Source of the DNA: Caballeronia jiangsuensis | GTDB lineage: Bacteria; Pseudomonadota; Gammaproteobacteria; Burkholderiales; Burkholderiaceae | Direction of reading: 5' to 3' | Assembly: GCA_000648925.1 (NCBI GenBank) | Contig: JFHF01000046.1 | Span: 1-64,000 of the forward strand | DNA length: 64,000 bases | Shown: piece by piece, positions 54,034 to 63,678 of the stretch | Position numbering within the stretch: position 1 is the stretch's first letter | Layout: each line of letters opens with the position of its first letter | Position numbers and translations under genes: made by a program | Notes under the pieces: model-generated | The model's database searches: none | Told to the model about the DNA's origin: nothing | Seen by the model: the letters and a program-made list of their open reading frames with translations, nothing else

Positions 54034-55923
54034 ATGCGAAGAGATAAGCTGAAGAAAGTGATTGAGTTTGTAGGCGTGGCTTTTCTCGGGTTGGCACTTG
54101 CGTCAAGTGCAATCGGAGCAACGATCGAGTGGCAGCTGGACAATCGCTTCAGAGCGTTTGACTTCGAATCGTCCCAGGAGTCGACAGCCCAACAATCCGC
54201 CGAGCGTTATGAGAAACTGTCGTATCGAGATGGCGATACACCTTCCGGTTGGATAGACCGAATCGAGGCATCTGGTGGGTCACCGTATGTGAGCTCCACT
54301 GGGCCCTGAATTGAAGACGTCAATAACATCAACCCTCGCTATGCCGATAACTACGTGAATTTGCCAAGTCAGATCTCAATAAGCGCAAAATTGTCCGGCC
54401 TTAAAGCAAACGCGTCGCATGATGTATGTGAATGGAGCATTGATGGGCTTGTTGTTCACACGGGACAATGTGGAGAAGGCATAAATCACGTAATTTTGCA
54501 AAAAAAGTTCGGGCTACTCGTGGTGCGCGCGTCTGGAAGTAAGATAGCCGAGGAACTCGTTAGGCCGACGAGTTTCATAATCGTTGGGCTAGGGGATTCT
54601 TACGGTGCGGGAGAGGGTTCACCAGACGCACCAACGATTTGGAAAGCTGAAATACCTTTCGATGAGTGGCCACTTGGTGATTCGAAGCATATCAATCAAT
54701 TTGTTGAAAGTCCTGCAAAGTGGCAATCTACCCGTTGCAATCGGTCGTTTTATTCCTACCAAAATCTGGTCGCGTTAAGAGTCGCAGCGCGCCATCCCCA
54801 TGAATCCACAGTTTTAGTGCAGTTCTCTTGCGCCGGAGCAGAGATCATAGACGGCTTACTTGCGCCGCAGAGCTTGCCATCGGGCCACCCCGCGAGAAAT
54901 TGCAAACCGGTATTCCAGCGCTCCTCAGTCGACGAATTAGATCCGGAGTGTGACGTGCCGATCTCTCAGTTGAACGCAACTGTCAAGGCATTGTGTGCCG
55001 GAAGTCCCAGCCCGATCGAAAGCGGTTTTAAGCGAAGCCTTATTGGGCGATTTACGGGCACTAGATACGCGACTCATGAGCCGCCTTGGATTAAGGATCT
55101 CGTCGAGTGTCCTGCTGCTCAATTTCGCCGCCCTGACCTAGTCTTACTTTCGATTGGCGGTAATGATCTGGGATTTAGCGGCGTGATTGCGTGGGGTTTG
55201 CTGCCGTCCGGTCGTAGATTGGGGATTCCTCCACAGGTGGTTTGGAGCAACTTCATTACAGGCGTCGCTAGAAAAGGAGGCGGGGTAGTTTGTCCATACG
55301 CTGGAGCCTCCGATGACTGTAGCTCTCTAAAAAAACTCACTGCGATTCAGCGAATCGCAGAATTGCGGACACGACTTTTCGCGCTGGATATGGCGTTGAC
55401 GAAGTTGTTGCAGGTCGAGCCTGAGAAGATCGTGGCAAACGAATACCCAAACTCGCTCCACGACATGGGTGGGAAGTTGTGTGGCAATCCGCCTCACAAA
55501 AATTATAATAACGCGTGGTATGCGGCCCGAACTCTCATTCCACGAGCATTGGTTCCTGTTGAATGGGAAATTAACCTTACCGAGGATGAGGCAAAGACTG
55601 TGAACCGCGCAGTTCTACCTGCTTTGAACAAAGCGATTGAAGATAGTGCGGCGGAGCTTCGCTGGACAGCCGCCTCAATGGACGGAGTTATGAACCGAAA
55701 AGGGTGGTGTACAGGCGATGCGCAAACATTGCTATCGCCAAAGGATGCCCATTCATGGCACCCTTACGCCAACAACACGAGGGCAATTCGTACCGGGAAC
55801 GATTCGTTTCTGACGCAGTGGCCAGGTGATACGGGGCGTCAAGATGGCATCGATGGCACGTTCCATCCGAATGGACAAGGCTATGCGGGTATGGCGGATG
55901 CAGTCTTGAAGGTATTGCACTGA
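54034..55923 (+). pseudogene. SGNH/GDSL hydrolase with one in-frame stop
   Basis: One frame runs from the ATG at 54034 to 55923, about 629 codons, with a single TGA at 54307. Before it are a signal anchor (VIEFVGVAFLGLALASSAIGA) and a hydrophilic part ending GGSPYVSSTGP. After it the SGNH hydrolase is intact: block I GLGDSYGAGEG (serine at about codon 189), SCAGAE, block III LLSIGGNDLGF, and block V GTFHPNGQGY with the catalytic histidine. A tryptophan codon is a plausible ancestor of the stop. The second part could in principle be translated from an ATG at 54355, but without the membrane anchor. The family hydrolyses esters of lipids or carbohydrates. Confidence 0.8.
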
Positions 55924-56053
55924 TCTAAAGGCAGTCTCCGTCAAAAAGTGGGGCACAGGCGGACGGCTTGCGCCGATAAACATGGTTTGTGCATTCGGGA
56001 GCTCTTTGAGACAGATCCGTCGTGATCTCAGGCGTCTAATGCGTTTGTCTGAA

Positions 56054-59000
56054 TCATCCTAAGATGACGAATGCCTCGGCTATGAGGCGCAGCCGTTCGT
56101 CGTCGAGATACAGTGACTTGCGATGTTCGAAGTGATCTCTCGCGCGTTCCATGACCGCAACAGTGTGCGCAGGCGGCGCTAACGCTCTTGTAAGCGCGTC
56201 GGCGAGTGCTTTCGCCCATTGCATGTAGATTTCGATTTCCTGTTCGAGACTGTTCGCCCATTCACCGCCGCGGAGACACTTGCGTGTCGCGTCGAGGGCA
56301 AGTCGGAGGTCACCACATTGTTTCCACGAGCGATGTAACAGAAGCACGAACAAAGAACACAGTACATCGTCGACAGGGAAAAGTGCGCCCAAGACAACAT
56401 CAGCGTGGCCGTGCAATACAACAGACCAGCCTCCGGCCTCGCCAAAAGCGTTAGTCCCTGCCTGCGCGCTGGCGCAGGCAACGGTGATTAGCGCTTCAAT
56501 TCGCCCGCTTTCAGGCCGAGTTGCGATGGCTCTCGCAAGCTCATATGCAGAAGTCGAAGCATCCTCAAGCCCTGTGACGGCTGTCCGCGCAGTCCCGTGG
56601 CACGACAGTTGGACCAATGTCGGTGTGCGTTGAAGCAATGCTTCTTTGCCGAGAAGTAATTCACTTGAGTTGCGCCACTGTTCTCTGGTGACAAGCAAGT
56701 CTGCGTAGACGCCCGGAATCGCTCCCATCGCAGTATCCCGATGGACATTGTCGAGCTGCGCACCAGTGTGACGCGGTGAATGAGCCAACACTCCGAGCAA
56801 TCGGTCGGGGTTCGGAGGACGAATTACGTGCGTCTCTTCCAGACGCTCGGCGGCTTGTGTCGCCAACTGAATGCCGTGAAAGACCCGTATCGGTGCGCGG
56901 TCATTCAGGATCTGCCAAGGAAGATGTCCGAGTTCGTGATGCGTCGCGAAGAAAATGTTTTCTACAGAGGGGGTAACGTAAGGCTGAATCGTCGCCCAGC
57001 CTGCTTCCACGGCCTTGCGAAGAAACTCGCCGTCGGCAATCACAGGGTGCGAGTCGACATGTGCTCCATTTAGCGACGGCGTCCCCGTCAGAAAGCCGGC
57101 ACTTAGCCCGCTTAATGTCACGTCTGACCATGCCCGCGTTGCTCTTCCGTGCAATGCCACATCCAGCACGAGTGGTGGCAGAGTTACCACTTGGACTTCG
57201 GGAGCGACCGACTGAACGATGAGCGCGCCGGCTGCTGGACGCAGGATTGTGCGACCATCTCCACCAGATGCTTCAGTCATCAGAAATCGAAAAATAACTA
57301 CAAATGCGCGATGGTGGTCGGTGCTAGGCGAGGCTGTTGCCCTCATTAAACGGTCAATGTTAATTCCGTCCGTTTGCTCATCTCCCGCACGGGTAGCCCT
57401 CAAGGCGGTACGCAACTCTGAAATGGTGCGTTCTCGACGTGCACGCAAATCGAATATATGGATCTCTGCTTCACGTAGCGTAGAGCTTGGCGTACTGAGG
57501 TCCTGAGCTCGGGCTTCGAGCGATTGAAGCTCTCCACCGATTTGTCGAATTGCTCGCCGGAGCACTCGTACCGAGCTTGCCACACCCGCTCCATTCTCTG
57601 AAGGCAAGTTTGAACTTTCTCGAAGAGCTGCCGCGAAGCGTCCGAATTGATTCGACAGCAATGCCGGTACAAGTCTGACTTTGTTTTGGCACAACCATCC
57701 CAACGCGAGTCCGAGGACGGTGGCCATCTGTCCGGCTCCAGCGGGCTTCTCATCAAGTGGGTCATTGACGATATCGAGCCAATCGAGTGACCAGTCGCAT
57801 AGCATCATGGCGCGCTCGGCGCATTCGCTAACACCGATTGCAGAAGCATCACTAAGCTCAATCAATGCCTGCATTAGCGAGGTTGCGACTTCCGGCAACT
57901 GAGCGTCTGCGTTACCTTGAAGTGACTGCAAGAGTTCGAAACATCTTGGCCACATGGTCACAACGTAAGCCACGCCGGAGGCGGCCAAAGCGTTGGAGAT
58001 GAGATTGAGCCGCACTACGATTCGATGCGACAATGAGCGATCAGATTCGGGAAGCTGGTCTGCGATTCTAAGGGCGTGGCTGAGATGTTCGCGTGCTTCA
58101 GTATGTTTTCGAGCAAGCATCGCAGTAACGCCCTGATTCACAAGGACGTCGACATATTCAAAAGGGAATTCTGCTTCCTGCCCAAACTCCCCAAGGACAG
58201 CAGCGGCACGGTCAAGTTCGTTTGCTGCTGCATTGAGCTGCTTCAAGTGCAGGAAATTTCTGGCCCGATTCAGACGCAGCAAGAATCGCATTTCTCTAAC
58301 TTCGGCTAGTTGCGGAAGCGGTGCAATCCGAGCATCGACGAGGCAGAACGCGTGTTCAGCGTCATCGAATCTCCCCTGTGCGTTGAGCGTCATCGCATAG
58401 TTAATGCGCGCGCTAATGCCACCTAATTCCGCACCAAGTCCTGACAGTTGGTCATAGAAGGCATTGGATTGTTGGTGGCAGTACTGGGCTTCGTCGTAGC
58501 GACCCATCGCGTCAAGATTCTCGCCACGATTTAGGGATATTAATGCCTGCTGTTCCAGCTTAGGCGGCCCGTCGGGAAGTTGATCTGCCAGTGCCTGCAA
58601 CGACTTGAACTGGTCTTCGGCATCCTTTAGTTGGCCAAGTCTCCGCAAAATGAGTGCACGGTTCTGGCGGATGCCAACTAGCTTGTAGGTCCTTTCTGGG
58701 CCTTCAGGCAACTGCTCGTAGTACCTTTCAGTCTGTTGCGCAAGTTGCTCCGCTTCATCAAGGCGGCCTTGATCAAGAGCGCTATTCGTCCGCCCTAGGC
58801 TTATGCTTGCCAAATCGGATTGTGCGGCATCTCTTTCTCCTGAAGGCAATGCATTTAGCAGATACAACGCTTGCTCATACAGTGTATCCGCCTCTAGTGA
58901 ACGGCCGGCTTGCTGGTAGGACTTGGCTCGATTGATTCTGACGGTCACTGCGTTTCGACGCGAATCCGCCGAGTACGGTGCAAAGTGATCAAAAATATCT

Positions 59001-59884
59001 TGTGCTTCCTGCGCAAACGCGTCTGATCGGTCTGTGTCCCCTGAAGAGGAGAGCGTCACGGCGTAGTTCATCAGCACAAAAGCGCGGCATTCCTGGGTCA
59101 CGTACTCGTCGGGAAGTCGGCTGATGAGTAAGAGAGCGTCGTTGAAACATTCTTCGGCTTCGGCGCTACGCGACATTGAATCGAGAAGAATGCCTCTATT
59201 TATGAGGACACTGATTTGTTCAACGATATGATCTCTTGACTCCGGAAACCGCTGCAGCGACTTCAACAACTCGGTATATGTCGCGTCAACAAGCTGTAGA
59301 TTGCCCTCACTCGAAGCCTGCTGCGCTCGGTGATAAAGGTTTTGTCGCGCTAGAAATTCGGAAGTGTCATCTGAAAGTTGCGGCTCTTGGGCCAAAGGCT
59401 CGGGTGTTCGCAGCACCTCGTCCAACGCAGCGAGGCCCGTTTGTCTAGCGACCGCCGATTTCCTAAGCGCCGACAATGCCGTCAAGAGTCCAACCGTGGC
59501 AAACATATGCTCCGAAGAAGCGCCGAGGTCGAGTGCTCGTTCGCTTCCTGCGGAAAAACCAATCTCGGCAACCTTCCATTGCGCATGCTTGAGCGCTTCC
59601 ATGCTCTGTATCAGAAGGGCCTGGAGCTCAGTCACCTCGGAATCGGCATTTTCGAGTTCAGGATCGTTGCTTGCGCTCACTTCTGCCACCATGCTGTCAA
59701 TCATGCTGCCGAGCGCTTGGACAGCCTGAACAGATTCTTCAATCAAGATCGGGTCACCGGAGTCTTCAGCGGCTTCCCGGCAATGTTGAAGTAGGACGCG
59801 AGCAAGCGTGATGTCCCCCCCACCAGCGATTTCTATCGCCGTTTTAGGTAGGGTTAGGAGAAAGTTGTCAGTTACTCTCGTCAT
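56054..59884 (-). CDS. Large TPR-CHAT protease-like protein
   Basis: 1276 residues. A long series of tetratricopeptide-type helices occupies about residues 70-660 (repeated motifs such as ALILRRLGQLKDAEDQF, ISLNRGENLDAMGRYDEAQ). A coiled-coil stretch follows, then a CHAT domain of caspase/separase type at about 960-1230, with catalytic His1096 in LVQLSCHGTA and Cys1137 in ITVACASAQ. CHAT proteases with TPR units act in bacterial defence and cell death, for example as the partner of type III-E effectors. Its start overlaps the end of the second CHAT gene, so the two form an operon. The substrate is unknown. Confidence 0.88.
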   Translation of the reverse strand: MTRVTDNFLLTLPKTAIEIAGGGDITLARVLLQHCREAAEDSGDPILIEESVQAVQALGSMIDSMVAEVSASNDPELENADSEVTELQALLIQSMEALKHAQWKVAEIGFSAGSERALDLGASSEHMFATVGLLTALSALRKSAVARQTGLAALDEVLRTPEPLAQEPQLSDDTSEFLARQNLYHRAQQASSEGNLQLVDATYTELLKSLQRFPESRDHIVEQISVLINRGILLDSMSRSAEAEECFNDALLLISRLPDEYVTQECRAFVLMNYAVTLSSSGDTDRSDAFAQEAQDIFDHFAPYSADSRRNAVTVRINRAKSYQQAGRSLEADTLYEQALYLLNALPSGERDAAQSDLASISLGRTNSALDQGRLDEAEQLAQQTERYYEQLPEGPERTYKLVGIRQNRALILRRLGQLKDAEDQFKSLQALADQLPDGPPKLEQQALISLNRGENLDAMGRYDEAQYCHQQSNAFYDQLSGLGAELGGISARINYAMTLNAQGRFDDAEHAFCLVDARIAPLPQLAEVREMRFLLRLNRARNFLHLKQLNAAANELDRAAAVLGEFGQEAEFPFEYVDVLVNQGVTAMLARKHTEAREHLSHALRIADQLPESDRSLSHRIVVRLNLISNALAASGVAYVVTMWPRCFELLQSLQGNADAQLPEVATSLMQALIELSDASAIGVSECAERAMMLCDWSLDWLDIVNDPLDEKPAGAGQMATVLGLALGWLCQNKVRLVPALLSNQFGRFAAALRESSNLPSENGAGVASSVRVLRRAIRQIGGELQSLEARAQDLSTPSSTLREAEIHIFDLRARRERTISELRTALRATRAGDEQTDGINIDRLMRATASPSTDHHRAFVVIFRFLMTEASGGDGRTILRPAAGALIVQSVAPEVQVVTLPPLVLDVALHGRATRAWSDVTLSGLSAGFLTGTPSLNGAHVDSHPVIADGEFLRKAVEAGWATIQPYVTPSVENIFFATHHELGHLPWQILNDRAPIRVFHGIQLATQAAERLEETHVIRPPNPDRLLGVLAHSPRHTGAQLDNVHRDTAMGAIPGVYADLLVTREQWRNSSELLLGKEALLQRTPTLVQLSCHGTARTAVTGLEDASTSAYELARAIATRPESGRIEALITVACASAQAGTNAFGEAGGWSVVLHGHADVVLGALFPVDDVLCSLFVLLLHRSWKQCGDLRLALDATRKCLRGGEWANSLEQEIEIYMQWAKALADALTRALAPPAHTVAVMERARDHFEHRKSLYLDDERLRLIAEAFVILG

Positions 59885-62081
59885 TGCTTAGCCCGGCGTC
59901 GCGATCGTTGATGACATCCACAGTTGCTCCGGGCTCGGCAAACACGGTGTACGCCAGGTAGCTCGGATCCCCGGTCGCTTTGACAGCAGCGCGCGCCAAC
60001 TGCGTTGACTCGCTGATTGACAGTCCATCAAAAAGACCTTGGTAGAACGTACGCGAAAACAGCGCAGCACCATCGTCGAAGACTGACCAATATGTGCCGA
60101 CGAAAGCGCCTGCGCCAGCTCGAAGAAATTGTGCCGACCAGCCACCAACATTGGTCAAAGATAAACCTGCGCGTCCTGACTGACACGAATTAAGGAAGAT
60201 AAGCGGTTTCCGTTTTCCAAGATTGCGAGCGGATCCTGAGATATCTGTGCTGCGCAAACACAATCCTGCGTCCAGCTCAATCTCTGAGCGCCCCGCGCTT
60301 CCACCAAACGCGCCATGACCCGCAAAATGAAACCCATCATATTGAGCATTTGCGAACGCGCGGATGATCCTCGCGTAATCCGCGTTAAGGCCTTCGACTC
60401 TGCGCTGCGTGCCATTCTGCGACCGCAGAAACTCTGTTTCCTCTTCGGTGGCTCGAAGCCCCGAATCGACGGGCGCCACAACCGCCATGCAATCAAGCGT
60501 GAGAACCGAGCGGCGCGGAACGCCGGGCATCCATCGAGTGAGCTGGAAAGCCTCACAGAAAAATGGACCCTCTACAATCGTGCCATCCTCAAGGCCTTGA
60601 AGCTTACATAGCTCCCAAGGGATATAGGGTTCGTCAGATTGGATCAAAACCGTCTTGATGCGAGTCCTAAGGGTCCAAACGAGTTCGCGTAGGTCGCGGG
60701 GAAAGACCGTCTCAAGGAGCCAGCTCCCTCGTTGTGCCAAGTGCAGTTCAATGTGCGAGTACGTCCCGGTTGAAGCGTCCGCGAGGGCCTCAAAATCAGC
60801 GAAAAAATCGTCGAATAGTTGTTGAGGATTCTGTTCGACAGGGATCGGCCCGAACTTCATAAAGTTTACTTTATGGCTGGCATCTGCTGCATTCAGGAAG
60901 ATGGTGTACGACGGGGGTGTCTTTTGCTCAAGTACGAGCATCGTCAAATCATTTCCATGCCCGAATTCGCGCTCTGTCTGAGCTTGCAGCGCTACCTGTG
61001 TGCGTGTCGACGACGTTGGGCCGTCGTTAGTTACTTGAGCGGCCACGGTCAACTGTGCAACCGCTTCTCCCCCTCGGAACACAAATACTCTTATTCGGGC
61101 AGTTCCGGCATTCTTTGCTAACGTCAAAAAGCGAATGGGCGGTGAGTTGTCGCTTGTTGCGACGCGCATCTGTAGCTCGCATGAGCCGACGATTTCTACG
61201 TTTGCAATTGGCTGCACAACAACGTCAAACGTGTCATTGCTCGCCGACCCGAAGCTCGAGTCTTCGACCGTCGATTGAACCAGCCTTACAAGCATTGACC
61301 GTTGTTCGCCAGCCGCGAGCCGTGAGGGAAAGTCGACACTGAGCACGCACGCTCCTGACTGTACGTCAGCGAAGGGAACGTTAATCGGTTCCCCGCGCAC
61401 ATGTCGGCTACCGGCAGTTACATCACCGGCGCGCCGGCGAGCCGCAAAGGCCGGGTCGTCTGCGTCCCAGATACCCGCGATGACATCGCCGTCGATCGCG
61501 ATACATTGCGCTGGGACAGCGTCAATGGGAAGGTCACCATCTACCAACGGAACGAGCACATGCAAGGACGACGCGGTCAGATCCTCCACATCCTCTTGGG
61601 TTTCAGACGCGCTGGCTTCATTCGGCGCTCCCGTCGACAGACGCTTGAGGGCATGAAGTAGAGGAGAGTTTGCTCCCGAAAAAAGTAGTTCGGAAAGCTC
61701 ATCTGCTCGCCACCATAAGCCTTGTTCTTGATTCACGCGAGCGACCACATTTGTGGCGCCGCTTGCTCGAAGTAACTCGTTGACTTGTAAGCCTGTATGT
61801 CGTTCGTCGATTAGCAAAAAATCGGTGGTCGCGCCGTCCAGGAGTCTCATCGTCGTGTGCTTAGGAGTGGGAGAAAGGCAGTATATACAGCGATGGTAGG
61901 CAGCATTAGCCTCGTCCCGCTCGGCGATACCAATTTCCCGCAGAATGAGCTTCGCTAGGCATAATTCGTATGAAGATTTAGTTCGCCGTCTGGGTAGATA
62001 GCGACGATAGCTGTTGGGCACGAGCCAGAAGCTGCGGAGAGAGCCCACTCGTTTTGCTGATAAGTTCTCAGCGCGCGACAT
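59868..62081 (-). CDS. CHAT-domain protease-like protein
   Basis: About 737 residues from the ATG at 62081; the frame also extends to a TTG at 62141. The N-terminal 450 residues have no recognised domain, with a CIYC pair near residue 70 and a beta-rich middle (EIVGSCELQMRVAT, TARIRVFVFRGG). The C-terminal CHAT domain has His589 in FHFAGHGAFGG and Cys633 in IFLNSCQSGR, followed by GAGAFVGTYWSVFDD, all typical. It is first in a two-gene operon with the TPR-CHAT gene, overlapping it by 17 bases. Two adjacent CHAT proteases suggest one cleaves or activates the other. Confidence 0.87.
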   Translation of the reverse strand: MSRAENLSAKRVGSLRSFWLVPNSYRRYLPRRRTKSSYELCLAKLILREIGIAERDEANAAYHRCIYCLSPTPKHTTMRLLDGATTDFLLIDERHTGLQVNELLRASGATNVVARVNQEQGLWWRADELSELLFSGANSPLLHALKRLSTGAPNEASASETQEDVEDLTASSLHVLVPLVDGDLPIDAVPAQCIAIDGDVIAGIWDADDPAFAARRRAGDVTAGSRHVRGEPINVPFADVQSGACVLSVDFPSRLAAGEQRSMLVRLVQSTVEDSSFGSASNDTFDVVVQPIANVEIVGSCELQMRVATSDNSPPIRFLTLAKNAGTARIRVFVFRGGEAVAQLTVAAQVTNDGPTSSTRTQVALQAQTEREFGHGNDLTMLVLEQKTPPSYTIFLNAADASHKVNFMKFGPIPVEQNPQQLFDDFFADFEALADASTGTYSHIELHLAQRGSWLLETVFPRDLRELVWTLRTRIKTVLIQSDEPYIPWELCKLQGLEDGTIVEGPFFCEAFQLTRWMPGVPRRSVLTLDCMAVVAPVDSGLRATEEETEFLRSQNGTQRRVEGLNADYARIIRAFANAQYDGFHFAGHGAFGGSAGRSEIELDAGLCLRSTDISGSARNLGKRKPLIFLNSCQSGRAGLSLTNVGGWSAQFLRAGAGAFVGTYWSVFDDGAALFSRTFYQGLFDGLSISESTQLARAAVKATGDPSYLAYTVFAEPGATVDVINDRDAGLSNDESN

Positions 62082-62631
62082 AGTGGTGGCGGAAGCTGCT
62101 GGCAAGAGAGGCGATCGGTGTGTCTTGGCGATGGCCGTCAAGAGGAGCCATCGAGCGTGATGAGCTATGTCATCTCACGGTGATGGAAGGCTGTCAAATG
62201 ACCTCCGTAAAATCGTATCTATCAGTGTTCGGCATCTCGTGAGGTCAAGATAACGGCTTCGGAATTTTGACTTTTGTAGATGGCTCACTGCCATCGACGA
62301 ATCGCCGTGGCAAACAGGTCGAGTTCGCGGCATTCGGAGAATCGTGGGACGACACGGCATGAATTCGTCGCGTAGTTGGTCGAGGACAGATCGGCACGCG
62401 GATGGTCTACGGCGGAGTGCCTAAATTCCGCGGCGCATACGCTGGCGATTCAGTGAGCCTGTGCGTTATCCACGGATCAACTACGTTCTGCTTTCAACAA
62501 CGGCTCTATCTGCGAGCCAACGCCGCTGCGCTTGAGTGCGCTCGGTCCGGGCTGTTCGCGTCGAATCCGACATGCGAGTGAGAAGGAAAGGCATCTGGCA
62601 GTCTTTGGCGGATCGCGAAGAAAAAGTCTGA
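62082..62631. other. 550 bases between divergent genes
   Basis: No gene is recognised. TTATCCACG, a near DnaA box, occurs at about 62464. Confidence 0.4.
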
Positions 62632-62676
62632 TTCTAAAATTTAGAAAATACACGTTGTGCAAGCATCGCTATATGT
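62632..62676 (+). promoter_or_regulatory. Promoter of family B gene 3 with inverted repeat
   Basis: TTCTAAA-A-TTTAGAA is a perfect inverted repeat at 62632-62646. The TTTAGA part is followed 22 bases later by GCTATATGT, as before the other B genes. It could be the binding site of a shared regulator. Confidence 0.5.
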
Positions 62677-62780
62677 GACAGGTAAGCATGGGTTAATCGC
62701 AATTGGACGCCCGTGCTGCTGCGAACAAATCGAAGGTCGCTATCCAAAGCGATGTTCACACTTACATAGGGCATGTCGAC

Positions 62781-63431
62781 ATGATGTTTGGCAACAACAA
62801 AGATAGCGGCTTTTTTCCGGTGGGCGAGCTTGCTGAGGCGAAGCAGTTCCGGAGCGGGTTCGCAATGGCGCAGACGGTAGCGCCCACGTTCCCAGTGTTG
62901 ACGGCAGCGCTCAGTCATTTTGAGTACCGTGCAATTGAATCCGAAAGCGAAGGGGCAGGGTCTCTCGCGTTTGAGGCCGTGTCGCACGAGTCAGCTAACT
63001 TGTTGCAAATCTCTCTTCAAGTGGGCGCGCTCAACGTGCACTGGCTGGCGGACGCGAGCGCGCGGGAACTTCGCCTGGCGATGGATGAATGGAACCGAGC
63101 AGGTAAGGCAGCGTTCGCCTTGTGGCTACCGGACGGTGCGCCATCTAATTGTCTTTTTGGAACGCTCGAGCTACAAAGCTCGTTCGAGCCAAAGTCGGTG
63201 CTGCCTGGAAGTCGCGAAGGCAAGTCTCCGGATACCTGGGACGTCCTGAAGGCCATCATCGCGATTGGCAATGCGTTGCAAGATGCGGGCGCTGAACAGC
63301 TAGGTATTTCGAACAATCGAGAGGCCGTCAACATCTTGATGACAAACCACATCAAGAAGGTCGTTCACCATATGTCCGTGTCAATGTCCTCCGATTTTCT
63401 AGCTGAACGTGCGTCTGGAACAGTCCATTGA
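62781..63431 (+). CDS. Family B protein 3 (unrecognised)
   Basis: About 216 residues from the ATG at 62781, chosen because its N-terminus (KDSGFFPVGELAEAKQF) lines up with that of the 15104 protein; a TTG at 62703 would add 26 residues. It has FPVLTAALSHFEY, NVHWLADASARELRLAM (WLAD at about residues 88-91), a tryptophan 13 residues later in DEWNRAGKAAFALWLPD, APSNCLFG, and EAVNILMTNH near the end. It is about 45 kb from its relatives but carries the same promoter layout. No family A gene lies upstream. Function unknown. Confidence 0.7.
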   Translation: MMFGNNKDSGFFPVGELAEAKQFRSGFAMAQTVAPTFPVLTAALSHFEYRAIESESEGAGSLAFEAVSHESANLLQISLQVGALNVHWLADASARELRLAMDEWNRAGKAAFALWLPDGAPSNCLFGTLELQSSFEPKSVLPGSREGKSPDTWDVLKAIIAIGNALQDAGAEQLGISNNREAVNILMTNHIKKVVHHMSVSMSSDFLAERASGTVH

Positions 63432-63505
63432 AGATTGAACCTTTAGGGCTATGGTTGTGTCGGGGCGCGTTAGCAACTTTTTGTGCCCGCTGAACTAGAT
63501 ATTCT

Positions 63506-63542
63506 CGCAAGCGCACCGGCTGTTTTTGCCCGTGCGCTTGCG
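63506..63542. other. Strong hairpin after family B gene 3
   Basis: CGCAAGCGCAC and GTGCGCTTGCG form a perfect 11-base stem with a 15-base loop, 75 bases after the B stop codon. No T-run follows, so it is only a possible terminator. Confidence 0.5.
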
Positions 63543-63678
63543 TTCGTTGTGACGTCCAAAAAACAGATCACATCAAATGCGTCCTCGAGCACCGTGTCCG
63601 CGAGTTTGTCAAGCTATCATGCCGAGTTGAGCTTCTCGTTATAACGAAGAGGACCTCGACGAGACCACGGGAAAAAGA

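Noticed and set aside
8105-55923. UGA read as tryptophan or selenocysteine, because two or three genes have a TGA in a tryptophan position
   Set aside because: Most intact genes of the window use TGA as the normal stop, no selenocysteine hairpin is evident, and other pseudogenes have TAG and TAA stops.
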